From: Dioscorea cayenensis subsp. rotundata | Lineage: Eukaryota; Streptophyta; Magnoliopsida; Dioscoreales; Dioscoreaceae | DNA: 64,000 nucleotides | Assembly (NCBI RefSeq): GCF_009730915.1 | Contig: NC_052489.1 | Location: 620,001-684,000, forward strand | Reading direction: 5' to 3' | In this document: piece by piece, positions 49,001-60,862 of the stretch | Layout: each line of letters begins with the position of its first letter | How positions within the stretch are numbered: the first letter of the stretch is position 1 | Notes under the pieces: generated by a model | What the model was told of the DNA's origin: nothing | The model's database searches: none | Seen by the model: only the letters and a program-made list of their open reading frames with translations | Program-made: the position numbers and the translations under genes

Positions 49001-52000
49001 ATCAAGTGGAGCTGGTCGGAAAAGAAAGGATAATGCAACCTCAGTCCAAGCACTGATTGATGCTGCGGGTAAACGTGAAAGGAGAATAAGCCCAGTCTGG
49101 TTTTCATTGCTTGCCTCTGCAAACCAGTGAGAATTTTTACCTTCTATGCTGTTTGAAATAGTAGGGAATTGGAGTTTATACATTGTTCTCATTTTATTCT
49201 TATTTTTTTTCCAGGGAAGGAAATCCACCATTCCCTCAGATTTCTGCAAATTATTTGCGGATAAAGTGAGTACATTGCCCTAGTATCTGCTAAAGGAATG
49301 CTCTTTGTTGTGACCAAGCCTCTCTGTCCTTGTAAATTATTCAGTTTTTTCTTGTTTGGTACTCTTTCTTTCATGGTACAGTTAGCTGCAATTTGTCATC
49401 ATTTCTTAATTTAGTGTGGGCACACAAGAAAGTTATAAAACAAATACTGGAAATATGAATTCTTTTCAGTCCACATCGGCACTTCAAGTTCCCAGCTGTT
49501 TCTACCACACTTGATTTTGTGTAAATTAAAAACTTGCAATTCTTTGTTCTCATCCATCCAAGGTTTCTTCAGTCTTCTCTTGCTGTGGCTTGTTTTGGCT
49601 TCTAGTAGTATCTTTTATTAACTTTTCTTTGGTAGTTAAGGCACTTAGCAAGTTCAAAAAAAATTGATGCATATTTCATATGTCCAAATCTTATAATTGA
49701 TGATGACATATTGTTTCATGTAAGCATGAACATTCGGTTTTAACAAAGTGTCTGAGAAGTTTTTGATAGTTATCTTGAAGTCTGATGTGGCTGCCCCAGA
49801 AAGAGATACGGAGTATGATAATGTGTCTTCTAGCTAGTTTCTGGTTTATGGCATGTAACTGGTGCTTGATCTCCCTTTTTTCCCATTCAGACTAGGAAAA
49901 TCTGGCGTATTTGTTTGCTGTTTGTTTCTCAATGATCACCATAGGCACTACCTGCAGGCTTTTTAATACTGTGTTCCACTGCAAGCACTACCCTTGCAGC
50001 TTTAATAGATGTTGACCCAGCATATTTATATACCTTGACGTATTGTATTCCCATGCTCATTATTGCCTTCTCTTGTTCATGACCAAGCTTTGTCTTCATC
50101 ATCACTCATATTATTTTCTCATCAAATAATTCAACTATTATTATCTTCTGGGTATTTTTACTGCAATCTAGAATATATAGCCATATCTCAATACCTTCTC
50201 CTGTGAAGGCTGTCATGTAATATTGAAGATGTATGCATTGTTAGATGCCCTTTTAGTTTCCTGAATCCTGACCTCCTTTTCACTGAGTAATACATTTCTT
50301 GGTATCATCCATTGCTTTAAAAATACTTCTAGTCATGCCAATACTACATTTTTTTTCATGTTTCATATTTCTGACCAATGATGTAAAGATCCATTTTTGT
50401 TTAGAAGAACTTTCTATAGCATGTGTCTTATATTTTTTTTTTTTTTGGTTAGAGATGGCAACTTGCTAGCTTCTATCTTACATAAGTACCTGGCAAAGAA
50501 ACTCGACCTTCAAAGTGAAGCTGAGGTGAGTTCTCAATCTTGATACAAGTTTAATTAACCCTAGTAATTGGAATATCTACTTTGGCTACTATCTTCCCCA
50601 AGAAACCTGTGCTAAGCATTTTAACTGTACCAAGGAACATGCATCATATATACTTGTTTTTCTTTTGGTTGAATTAATGTATATGTACATATATGTATAT
50701 ATATTTGAGTTGAACGTACCAATAACCAAGATCTCTTATCTTCTGTGTCTGTTGTTGTGAATTTGAATCTCAAAATTAATTCGAAATTTTTGCGCAATGA
50801 AATTGTAAGTATTTTGTCATGACTGCCCCTATTTGTCCACAAGGTCTAGTTTTTCAAACTTGCCGTCCATGGCCTGTCTTTTAGTAACTGCATATTGCCA
50901 CGTGCCCATAACCAAGTTTAGTGCCACCCACATCGTTCGTGTGATGGGTGATCTTTGGGCATATAAGGGGTTGAACGCACCCCATCAGGCCGGTCTTTTG
51001 GGGTGTGGACTTCTGTTCTCGGTACCATGGATAATTAAAATAAAAAGAATCTCACATGAAGCATAATCCATAATTCTTGCCTTATTGATAGGATTAGTTT
51101 GTTTGTGCAATCTACTTGAATTCCAAAAAAGTGGGTTTCATCTAAATGGCAAATGGTGTGTTTGGCGTTACTTTTTCTATATAAAGCCTTCCTGCTTGGG
51201 CATCCTTTAGATGAGAGGATACACAGGGGAGAGGATATGGAAGTTTTCAGGGCATCCCATTCGCACTATTGTTTGTGTTGCATTAGCCAACATTTTCTCT
51301 AGTGCATTCAACTTCTATTTAGAGATTTTAGAGATCAAATATCTGCAGATTTAGGACTCAGACAAGATAACTGAACATCATTTTTATGATATCCACAAGA
51401 ATAAGACTAAATTATGAAGAAAAGGTTGAGTTCTAGATAAGTTTAAACTATAAAACTTTACTGAAATGAGTTTCAGTATTTAGATAAGGTTTTCTATCCA
51501 ATAGATACGATACTTGTAAAACAATATTTTGTAAAATCTTAATGAAAGGATAAAATATTTTAAAATTTTATATTCTCATCTAAATTGATGAACAACATTT
51601 GGTTGGCAAAAAAACAAACGTGTTGACGTGAGGTTTTAAAACAACCGATCTTATGTAGGACTTTATTCTATTGGATCCGACATTTTGTTTCTGTAGTTGT
51701 TCTATATACACACATTGATTTTTTTTTGATGATTTTAAGGTTATTTTAGTATGTTCTATAGATTTTAGGTAGTTTTGACATGGAACATGTAGATAGTGCA
51801 AAATACGACAAACTACCTTGTGTTTAGAAAGTCAAGTGTTTGAGTTGAAATTGCTTTTAACTTCAAAATACCTGTGACGCTTACATCATTTTATTGTTTC
51901 TGGAACTTCTAAGCACCAACCGTAAGTCCACCCAATTCTCTAAAAATATTGGAAGTATAGAAATTCAAAATATAACCATTCTAAAGTCAAGTTAGATTGT

Positions 52001-52688
52001 TATTCCAGAGATGATATGTGAAAGAATACCTTGACAGAGCTTTAATTAGCTAGTTTAAATCCCATGCTCAGTGTTCTATTTTATGTTAAGCCAACTAGAG
52101 GTTTTGTAGCTTTTCATCCTCATGCTTTCTAACTTTAGTCTGTAGGTTTATCATCACTAGGTTCATCTTATTTTCCATAGCATTGTATTAGTAAATTCTT
52201 GTACATTGATGGATAATGCTTGTTTATTATTGCAACTTTGCATCAAGTATTTATGCGTATAACTTCTGTCTTGCCCATTGCTTGGCTTGCATTTTGTATT
52301 CAAGTTTCTGAATCAACCTCACTCATTTTAAAAAAACAATGTCTCAGAATTATGCACCACTTGCTTTTGTTAAAATTGGTTTATGTTGATGTTTCCTGAA
52401 CCGACAAACTAGAGTATTGAAGAATATGTGTACTGATGAACATAGAGACCAATAAGTTCAATATTGGCATGAAATTGTTTCCCTCTGACAAATCTTTTGT
52501 GGAACTGGCCATGGTAGGTGGAAATTACATGCAGGGGTCAGTCAGTTGCTCCTACAATGGCTTTGCACAACTTAGTTGATCTTTGGATGCGGGCGGGATC
52601 ATCGAGTAGAGTCCAGGCAACTTTGGGCAACCCAGCTAAAGAATTCGTCATGGTTTTATCATATGGTCGAAAAGTGATTGCCTCTTGA
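46004..52688 (+). CDS. DRIP: RING E3 ubiquitin ligase of the DRIP family
   Basis: Nuclear E3 ligase; Arabidopsis DRIP1/2 ubiquitinate the drought factor DREB2A. Seven exons splice in frame: 46004-46196, 47972-48071, 48200-48527, 48693-49126, 49215-49265, 50453-50525 and 52518-52688, encoding 449 residues (Arabidopsis about 420). An alanine run lies at 14-24. The C3HC4 RING starts at CPVC (45-48) and continues over the first intron as ECLHTFCKKCI and CPVC. The middle is basic and low-complexity. The C-terminal ubiquitin-like (RAWUL) part starts around RRISPVWFSL and ends VMVLSYGRKVIAS. The start ATG is the first in the frame; upstream in-frame sequence has only a GTG. Intron 6 (2 kb) holds a copy of the snRNA-promoter-like repeat described separately. 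Confidence 0.95.
50880..51030 (+). repeat. Dispersed repeat with snRNA-type promoter motifs, copy 1
   Basis: Contains CCCACATCG (50927-50935), matching the core of the plant snRNA upstream sequence element RTCCCACATCG, then exactly 26 bp later TATAA (50962-50966). A segment homologous to copy 2 follows (CATATAA, AACGCACCCCAT, GGCCGGTCTTTTGG, GGTGTGGA). It lies in intron 6 of DRIP, same strand. Ends are not defined. Confidence 0.5.
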
Positions 52689-53344
52689 ACTGGTAAGTTC
52701 CATGTTTCAATCTCTTCATTTTACCAGAAATGCAGAGAAAGGAACTGATACAAGGGCCTCTTCTTAAAATGAGATCACAAGGATGTCTGCTCATAATTTA
52801 GCCAGATCCATTGCTCTGGTTTTGATGTTGTTTTTGGTAAGTTTATTAGTGTATCATACCCATGTTCCAATTTTTCATCTGCAGAAAAAAACATGGGGTT
52901 TTTGGTTTACAGTGAATTTGTTCCTTAAAGATGAAAGTATAAAACAGAAACCGAGAGGTTTAGTGCTGGTCTTTGTAAATGTATTATATAGATAAATCTT
53001 TTGATCCATCAGTGAACTCAAATTCTTTTATTTAAATTCTGATAAACCTCTCTCTTGCTTTGGGGAATGGAAGGGATGGATTTTTTTATTTTTTATTTTT
53101 GTTTTTGGGGTGGAGAGGGTGTTGGGGTTGGAGAAATGTGGGTAATTCTTTTTTTTCAGTATTCTTATTGAGATGCACAGAGTAATCCGGATCTAATATT
53201 GATCATCAAGCACAACAGCATTTTACACTTAGGATTTTTTTATTATAGTTATCTGAAACATTCCAAGTTCTTTCACATTCTCATGTATATATATTTGTCA
53301 GGATCACCACAAAAATTTTTATTTTGTCATGCATACTGTAACAG

Positions 53345-53535
53345 ATCCTTAGTCCCTCATCGGCTAATTGAGAAAGTATCCATGTGCATATAAAGATAGA
53401 GCTAACCGTCACCATTGGACCGGTATTGGACCGATCTTCTGGGATGTGGATCCCACCCTTGTGTGTACAACCATGAATAACCTAATTAGTTTCATGGGTC
53501 TCACACCCATGAACCACACTGGCAGTCTCAATAAA
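53345..53535 (+). repeat. Dispersed repeat with snRNA-type promoter motifs, copy 2
   Basis: GTCCCTCATCG (53352-53362, one mismatch to the element core) is followed after exactly 26 bp by TATAA (53389-53393). Downstream are AACCGTCACCATTGGACCGG, GATGTGGATCCCAC and a hairpin, TTCATGGGT facing ACCCATGAA (about 53490-53512). It lies about 660 bp after the DRIP stop. No known U-snRNA sequence is recognised in it. Confidence 0.5.
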
Positions 53536-53539
53536 CAAA

Positions 53540-54785
53540 GTAACCTATTATCATGCTCATGGCTTTAATAAGAATCACTTCAAAAACAAACTTTCCACTT
53601 TCTCTAAACATAATTGACAGCTATCAATAAACAACAGATATGCATCTGAGTTTGGTGGAAACAAAATCAACAACAATGGATCATTCAACATAAGTGAATT
53701 CTAGATAAATGTGACAAGGACTTTTGGGTGATCTTATAAATCTAATGATTCTTCAAGTCTTATCAGATTAAAATACTTGGCTTTACACCAAAACCAGGTT
53801 GGCATCTGAGCATTGCCTGCAACATGCGCAAGTGGTGAACCATATCAATAATTTTGTGTGTGGACACATGCTAGCATCCTAAAATTTCCACTCAGGCATG
53901 TCCCACAATTTTCTATTTTAGCCATAGATTACAAGAAATATGTTTCTCAGATCCCTTGAGCCAATGAAGTGGTATCCAATGCATTCACAAGAATATAAGT
54001 AATTACTTGACCTAAAAAATAGAAAAAGTTAAAAGAAGAACATATCTCAAACAATCATAATTTCATTTCAAACAGACCACTTCTGAACTTGTACCACAAA
54101 AATTAAAGTGGAGATCAAGTCACATTATACACACATAAAAGCAAGGCATAGTAATCACAAGGTTAAAGTAAAGAACTTAATCCTAAAGAACAAGCTTATG
54201 AGGTTAAGACCACCTGTGTGCTGTCTTATTACTTCGATTCCATATTCAGTAAAGAGTAAGATCTATCAGATTTGTGTAAATAATTTCATAAAAGAGAATT
54301 TCCTTCAACATTGCTTGAATGCATAAAAACCATCACAAGGGTTCAGAACTGAATCTTAAGCAGCAAGCTTCTCTGATAAGGAAGCTTATGCACTTTAGAG
54401 GTACTCATGTTTAGATTGAGAAAAAATGGAGACACAAGAATACAACAACAATGTAAATTGTTTTTCTGTGTTTGGTTGTGAAAATAAGATGGAGCACATG
54501 ATAAGCAAGCGGCAAAAATCTTTCTTTCTTGTCATTTCAACAGTTTCTCTACTTCTCTTTTTCCCTCAATTCAAAGCACTCCAAGAAATCCCATAATAAC
54601 ATCATTAACTAGAATTCAGACCTCAGGAATTGATAAGGCTCTTGATGTGAGTTCTACTAGAATACTCTCTTTCAATGTTCATCCATCTTATTGTCTTAAT
54701 CAAACACTAAACAACAATTTTCATTTATGTCACCACTTCTCCATCTCCATCTCCATTTTCCCACATTCCTAACAGTCAAACTAAT
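53540..54785. other. Intergenic region between DRIP and PRA1
   Basis: AT-rich sequence without coding signal on either strand. Nothing recognisable found. Confidence 0.5.
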
Positions 54786-55440
54786 CCAAATTAACATTTC
54801 TAAACCAAAATTTAAGGTCCAATCATGCACAAATCACCACCAAATACTCACAATGAACAAAAAATTCCATTCTCTAATACATAAATGATAAGTAAATGGT
54901 GTCAGCTAAAACAATCAGAATTCAGACACAAAAAAGTAGTTATCCAGGATACTAAACAGACAACTACCAAGCACTTCATAGAATCCCAACAAAGGCACCA
55001 AAGAAAGAAAAATCATCAATAGCAAAGCACAGTGTTTTGAGATTCCAAAATCTTCTACTTCTATGAGTATGAGATTACCACCAAGCTCCTCTTCTTCCAA
55101 GCAATGCCAAATTAACATTTATAAACAAAAAATTGAAGTACAACCACTCACAAATCACCAAAACAAGTCCTCTACAAACAACAAAATTCATTCCATGTAT
55201 TTTCATCCATTAAAAAATAAATGGCAACAGCTAAACAATAAGAATTCAACAAGAACCCATTCTCCGGGATACTCAACACACCACCAACTAATTCACCATA
55301 AGCTATACACACAATACACAACAAAGAAACCAAAGAGAAAAGGAAAAAACATCAACAAAGAAGCAAAGGGTTGAGAATCCAAAACCTTATTCCATTATCA
55401 TGACACCACCACCAAGCTCCTCCTCCTCCTCCTCCTCCTC
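54786..55440. repeat. Imperfect tandem duplication (about 320-bp units) at the PRA1 3' end
   Basis: Unit 1 starts at 54786 and unit 2 at 55107, both with CCAAATTAACATTT. Common landmarks in order are CACAAATCACCA, AAATGG...CAGCTAAA, AGAATTCA, GGGATACT or AGGATACT, and ACCACCAAGCTCCTC. Unit 2 ends in a (TCC)n tract at about 55419-55441. It covers the likely 3' UTR and downstream flank of the minus-strand PRA1 gene. Confidence 0.7.
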
Positions 55441-55566
55441 CTCATCCAATGGCCTCCAGCGAATCTCAGAAAGCACCACCTCCAAAAAGGGAAGTGCTTC
55501 ACAAGGCTTGCCAGCAAAACAAGTCAGTAAAAAAAAAATCAACAAAAAAGTCTCATTTTTCATGAA

Positions 55567-56145
55567 TCACACCGCGGAGCTCCCGACGAAAGAGAGCAAA
55601 CCCGCGCCAGCGCCATCCTGGTCCTCCAGAAGCAGATCCTCCGTCATCCTAAACGCAGCGTGCAACCCAATCAGCACGGCGGCGATGACCAACGAAACAA
55701 GCACATTCAAGCCCACATCAGTCAACACCAAGGCAACGATAGTGACCACCGAGAGCACAGCGAGCACGATCCGATCATCGACCTCCCGGCCGAAGACCGT
55801 CACCGGTTCGTTGCGGAAGAAAAAGAGGAAGAACCATGCGATGAACACAGCCAGGAAAACGATCATGGACACTGGGTGCCATAGAAGCCCGACGAAGACG
55901 ATGAGGAGCACGACGAGGGCGTAGTTCACGCGAAAGTAGGCAAGGTTGCGCCGGACCCGTGCCATGGCTTCGCCATAGCTATAGGGCCTTGCGAAGGCCT
56001 TAGGATCGAAGAGCTCACGCCATGGCCGCCTGGTCGACATGAGGGCCTGGCCACGGTCCCTGGCGCGGGAGAAGACATCAATGGCGCGAGATCCGGAGCT
56101 TCCCGGCGACGACGAGGTGGGTATCGTGCCGTAGCCAGACGGCAT
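55567..56145 (-). CDS. PRA1: PRA1 family protein (prenylated Rab acceptor)
   Basis: Small membrane protein of endosome, Golgi or ER that interacts with prenylated Rab GTPases in vesicle traffic. One exon, 192 residues, in the usual range. A serine/proline-rich N-terminus is followed by the family block [21 protein letters not shown] and [13 protein letters not shown], then two pairs of hydrophobic spans ([20 protein letters not shown] with [15 protein letters not shown], and [20 protein letters not shown] with [19 protein letters not shown]). The tail is acidic ([12 protein letters not shown]). The gene is very GC-rich compared with its surroundings. The start is the first ATG; its leader holds a double telo-box (56178-56192). 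An antisense serine-rich reading frame over the same DNA is a shadow. Confidence 0.95.
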   Translation of the reverse strand: MPSGYGTIPTSSSPGSSGSRAIDVFSRARDRGQALMSTRRPWRELFDPKAFARPYSYGEAMARVRRNLAYFRVNYALVVLLIVFVGLLWHPVSMIVFLAVFIAWFFLFFFRNEPVTVFGREVDDRIVLAVLSVVTIVALVLTDVGLNVLVSLVIAAVLIGLHAAFRMTEDLLLEDQDGAGAGLLSFVGSSAV

Positions 56146-56269
56146 AGTGAAGGAGAACGAAAACCTAGCGCTGTCCCAAACCCTAACCCTAATTCCAGCG
56201 GAGAAGCTCCTTCGTTTTCTTCAACCCCGTTTGCCGGCGGAGACGAAGGATCTCAAAGGGTTAAGAGGT

Positions 56270-57400
56270 GGAGGTTATGTATGGGCTAAATAGGACACGT
56301 GGCATGATTTTAAGGGTTGTTGGATTTATAATGAAAAAAATACAAAAAAGCACTTGTCATAATTTTTTTTTATTATTATTTTTTTTTTTTTTAGGACTTG
56401 TTAATTTAATTGAAACTAAGAATGAAGTGAAGGCAATAAGTGTTCATACACTCATGCAATGTATAGATAGGGCTTGGAGTCGAAATATCATTTTCATGTA
56501 CTAGAGTATGGGTAGGCACAGGTCAAAATCCATTTTCACATATTTTAACAGTGTGAGACTATAATATTAATATATTATTTTAGATACAGATAGCATGTTA
56601 ATTCATTCTGCATGATAAATTTTTCAAGGATTATTAGACTTATTACAGTCATTATAATTGATGTATTTTTATACATATTTATTTTTTTTATCTTATCACT
56701 TTTGTTAGAAAAAAAATAACTTCTAAATAAGATATTTATCTAAATGAAATTAGTGGTGATGTATGTGTTTGTATATATATATATATATTGAGAAAATAGA
56801 AAAAGGACAAACAAATACAAATAGAATCAGATTGGATGGAGAATGATGGGAAATTGAATTAATTGGGAACGTGGCATTGTTTCAGTGTTGGTTAGTTAAG
56901 CTTTGCTCTGTTTGTCACCTTCTCTTTGAACTAACGGCTAGAATCCTATGATCACATAATTAAAAAATAATAATTTTCTTTTAATTTTGTGCATTTTAAT
57001 GATACATTAATAAAACCATTAATAGGATCACACATCTGTTCACTTTTCATAGCTATACATTCACAAAAATTGGGGATCTGCAAGCCTAGAATTAAATAGG
57101 TAAAAATGAACCATTAAACATTGTAATCTGAATTTTCAACAAATAATAAATTTAGAAAAGAAAATTAATCCATATTTAAATTTTTTTCTGATCATACAAC
57201 AAAAATTTAACTCTTCAACTAATAGAGAATTGCATCAATTTCATGAAGTTAATTAAGTGCAGTTAGCATCTGAAACCTTGAAACCATTAAACCATAAAAA
57301 TTAAGTTACAACTGAAGAGAACTAGTTAATCACAATGTCAAAAGTCAACAACTAAGTTTCATTTACAATTGAAACTGGCAGCATGTCAAACATATGCATG
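56270..57400. other. Intergenic region between PRA1 promoter and NRPD7 3' end
   Basis: AT-rich; poly-T near 56360-56392 and (TA)n at 56772-56788. No gene seen. The right end should include the 3' UTR of the Pol IV/V subunit gene. Confidence 0.5.
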
Positions 57401-57404
57401 GTAG

Positions 57405-57935
57405 TTAAAGAGGGCCAAGATAATCACCAGCCAAAGTTGCAAGTATTTGGAAGTGCCTATCAGACTCTATCCACTTGATGCCGAAGATCTTGAACCTAAC
57501 CAAGGTGTCTTTCTCAAGCTTGGAATGCTTATCATTCAAAAACATCGGGTTATCGCCTGCACTGTACTGGTAATCCTTCATCGTCTTCTCCGATAGGAAT
57601 ATGCTTTCCATGGGACCAGATTTCAGAAATAGTCCCTGTTTTAGGATCTTGTCCACTGTGCCTACTAAGACCTCGCCCTTGCTCGGCTTCTGAGTGATGC
57701 AGGTGAAGGTCACCGGGAAAAGCACTTCACCGGTCATCTCCCGGACTTTTCCTTCACCAATTTTCTTTAATGCAGTTACTGCAACATAGTAGCCATGCTC
57801 CTTGGATGCTTTTCTGTTTGCGATATCCTCTAGAAGGCGGATGATTATTGCTTTTCGGAGCAGCAGTCCTTTTGCATCAAGCTTGTCAGGATCAATCAAC
57901 ACATTCCATGGCATTTCAACTTCGAGAAACACCAT
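57405..57935 (-). CDS. NRPD7: RNA polymerase IV/V RPB7-like subunit
   Basis: Stalk subunit of the plant-specific RNA polymerases IV and V, which make siRNA precursors and scaffold transcripts for RNA-directed DNA methylation. Single coding exon, 176 residues. The start MVFLEVEMPWNVLI is the family N-terminus; the in-frame ATG nine codons upstream is rejected because an acceptor (TTTTACAG) lies between them. Later blocks are LLRKAIIIRLLEDIA, YYVAVTALKKIGEGKVR, TGEVLFPVTFTCI in the RPB7 N-domain, and KGEVLVGTVDKILKQGLFLKSGP in the S1/OB domain, ending LAGDYLGPL. VEMPWNV separates it from Pol II RPB7 (MFFHIVLE). It cannot be assigned to Pol IV rather than Pol V from sequence. A 1.7-kb 5' UTR intron precedes it. 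Confidence 0.88.
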   Translation of the reverse strand: MVFLEVEMPWNVLIDPDKLDAKGLLLRKAIIIRLLEDIANRKASKEHGYYVAVTALKKIGEGKVREMTGEVLFPVTFTCITQKPSKGEVLVGTVDKILKQGLFLKSGPMESIFLSEKTMKDYQYSAGDNPMFLNDKHSKLEKDTLVRFKIFGIKWIESDRHFQILATLAGDYLGPL

Positions 57936-57942
57936 GCTTAAT

Positions 57943-59672
57943 CTGTAAAAAGCTAACAACATAGAGAAACTTCCATTACTGCCATCTCAGAGAATGTTAC
58001 ATTTGCACAACAATACATATGGAATCTGATTCTTCATCGCATGAATATAAAAGATGATTATGACAGAAGGCTTTTCCTTGCAATAAAGATTAAAAGAATT
58101 CCACTAATGTCGAGAAGGAAAACTACAATAACCAGGATATCAAAAAATAAAACCACAATCAGAGGCAAGAGATATGGTAGTATATAAAACATTCCTGAGA
58201 ACCAAAGACATCAACAGTAATATAGTATTATGTGATTTTCATTTAATCTTACAAGGATTACTATTTGCCCTGTACCACCAAACATTCCTTCAATTAGTTC
58301 TTTTGTGGCAAAGCTGACGTTAGAAAAACTATAAGACACCGGAAAATACAATAATCCCTCCAAAGTACAGATAATTACAGGAAAATTTTCCGTAGACAAA
58401 GAAATAGGATCAATGAAATCATAATTAGATGTGTGGGCTAATGACATATCACATTAAAGGTATAATATGAACTATTTGCAAAGGTTTCTAAACTAGTTAA
58501 TATTGCATAGCAAAAGATCAGCTGACCTAGTCATAGTCAGAATGTGTTAGCATTCAAACAAAAACGATTCAAAGTATACAATTACAATCAATGGCAATGA
58601 ATATAACCTTATGTGAAATTTTTTTTTACCCAAAACAAATACAAATACAAAAACAAAAATCAAAACAACATCTTGTTTGCATCTCACACATATGATTCAA
58701 AATAGTGAATAAACATTGCTTCATAATCTCACTTGGGCTAAACATTAATTGGGAGGAAAATTCTAAACTTATCTCCCATTTTTAACACTTTACAAGAACT
58801 ATAATCATCAACCCTAAAATAAAATAAATGCCACCACTCAACTAAAACCATAACACCAAACTATTAACACCTCCCAATCCAAGTCAATATGTGATTTTAG
58901 AGCATAATCTTCAACTATTCATGTTTCAATAGCTAGAATATTCAGTGGTAAATAGTTTTAATTAGTGCATTAATGGGTATGGTTTCAAGACAATTAGGGA
59001 AATGGAATGCCTATAAAAGCTTTTATTGAAGAGTTTCTTCTGGGTCTGAAAAGATAAAGAACACACATTTCACAAAGGCCTTGAATCAATTGACTAAATC
59101 AAAGCACAAAATAATTTAAAACACTGAAATCCAGATAGATTGGATATGCTGAACCGCAAATAAGACAGACCACACAAACAATTAACAGATTTCTTTTGCT
59201 AACAATAAAATAGGAAAAACCAAACCCTCGAACCCAATGATTCGCACATCAGAAGCCACGGCTGAATGTTTCATGCAAATGCACTTCTCTCACAATGATC
59301 ATGAACAATTACCAGATTTTTGCCTTAACAAACACTAAGTTTAAAATCCATAAATTTCAGAAATCAATCAACTATGAACAGACCCCTTGAGCCTTATATC
59401 GACAAGCCATTGCTTCTTCAACACATGTTAAAGGCTTGTCGATGAAAAGAGAGCTCAATAGCCGAAGAACAAGCCTCTGACCAGTGGAAGAAGCTTAAAC
59501 CATTATCGCCTGCTCTTCAGCCAAATGCTTGGATGAAGGAAGCTAAAAGCTAAGGAAAACAGAGAAAGACATCATAAAAGAAACCAAGCTCAAATCTTTG
59601 ATTCCAATCAGTCCACCAAAAGAGAGCAATCAACGCCGGTATCAAAAGAAGCCAGAAAGTTGAGGAGCTCAC
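57943..59672 (-). other. 5' UTR intron of the Pol IV/V subunit gene
   Basis: Donor CCG/GTGAGC at 59672 and acceptor TTTTACAG at 57943 give a 1,730-bp leader intron ending 8 bp before the start codon. No embedded gene is recognised in it. Confidence 0.6.
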
Positions 59673-59815
59673 CGGAATTCGACAAGGATCAACAAGGGGG
59701 AGGTCTCCGGCGAGATCGGAGAAGAAGGTCGAGGCGGTTCACGGCGATCCCCGATTGACCTCTTCTTCACCAGCACCGCTGAGCAGCAGGAAGAGAAGGG
59801 GTTAGGGTTTAAAAG
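59673..59815 (-). promoter_or_regulatory. Non-coding first exon of the Pol IV/V subunit gene
   Basis: GC-rich minus-strand leader with a telo-box AAACCCTAAC at 59801-59810 at its upstream end. It ends at the donor CCG/GTGAGC. Confidence 0.5.
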
Positions 59816-59987
59816 AAACGAAATTTTTTCATAAAAGCCCTTGCTAATATCTTTATTTACAGGAAAAAAGTGTTAGTTTATTTCAGCCTTTCAATAAAGA
59901 AAAACTTATTCTTATATCCCAACCAAATTGAATAATTAATTAATACTATGAAATATTTGGGGAAAAAAAGCTGGGTAATCTTTTTGT

Positions 59988-60862
59988 GGCTTTTTTTTTT
60001 TAAATATTACAATTTTTTTAATTATATACCAAAAATAAAGTATCTTTTTCGATTAATTCTAAAAATGCATGAAAAAGTCATACGATGTCTTTACGTGAGT
60101 ACTTTTTCGCATGAGTTATATTTAAATTTTCTTTTTTAATTTTATAATAGTTTTTTATATGAAATTTTACATTTACAACCTTACAAATTTTTTAAATTAA
60201 TTTTTTTTCACAACTCTATTTAAATTTTACAATGGTTTTTATATAATATTTTACGTTTTAGTTCTTATAATTTTTTTAAATTAAAAATTTTTCTCACAAC
60301 CCTATTTCTGATTGTCATAGTCGTCGGAATTGTCCCAATGCACCTGGTCCAAGTAGTCGTTCGTAATATGTGATTATCGTAATCTTTTTATAATATATAT
60401 TATCATTTTCATCCGTTTAGAGTATGATATCAGCTTTTTTTTATTACAAATGATATATGTTAGAAAGAATTTAAATTAAAAAAATATATATATAAGGACT
60501 TAAACGTAAAATATTATATTAAAAAACCATTGTAAATTTTAAATAGGGCTGTGAGAAAAAAATTTAATTTAAAAAAATTATAAGGACTAAAATGTAAAAT
60601 ATTATATAAAAAAATCCATTGTAAAATTTAAATAGAGTTGTGAAAAAAAAATTAATTTAAAGAATTTGTAAGGTTGTAAATGTAAAATTTCATATAAAAA
60701 ACTATTATAAAATTAAAAAGAAAATTTAAATATAACCATGTGCAAAAAAGTACCATGCAAAGTACACTGCATGCTTTTGCATGACTTTTCTAGTAATTAA
60801 TCTAAAAAAAATACTTATTTTTGGTATATAATTAAAAAAATGCAATATTTAAAAAAATAGCC
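59988..60862. mobile_element. Non-autonomous Mutator-type element with long terminal inverted repeats
   Basis: An 875-bp foldback element. The arms, about 59988-60305 and 60545-60862, are inverted copies with high identity over about 315 bp, for example AATTATATACCAAAAATAA and ACATTTACAACCTTACAAAT on one side and their complements on the other. Ends are GGCT...AGCC. It is flanked by a perfect 9-bp target duplication TCTTTTTGT (59979-59987 and 60863-60871), the length made by Mutator-like transposases. Each arm contains internal repeats of a unit around TTTACAATGG...ATATTTTACGTTT...CTTATAATTTTTTTAAATTAA. No transposase is present. It lies upstream of the Pol IV/V subunit gene and downstream of the TPR gene. 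Confidence 0.85.

Noticed and set aside
53345-53535. Copy 2 of the dispersed repeat as a known U-snRNA, U3, U6 or 7SL gene
   Set aside because: Apart from promoter-like motifs, no conserved snRNA or SRP RNA sequence could be recognised downstream of the TATA box.
55400-55924. 174-residue serine-rich plus-strand reading frame
   Set aside because: It is antisense to the GC-rich PRA1 exon plus a (TCC)n tract.
57936-57962. Upstream in-frame ATG of the Pol IV/V subunit (MLLAFYRLS extension)
   Set aside because: An acceptor TTTTACAG separates it from MVFLEVEMPWNV, the conserved family start, so those codons are intron.
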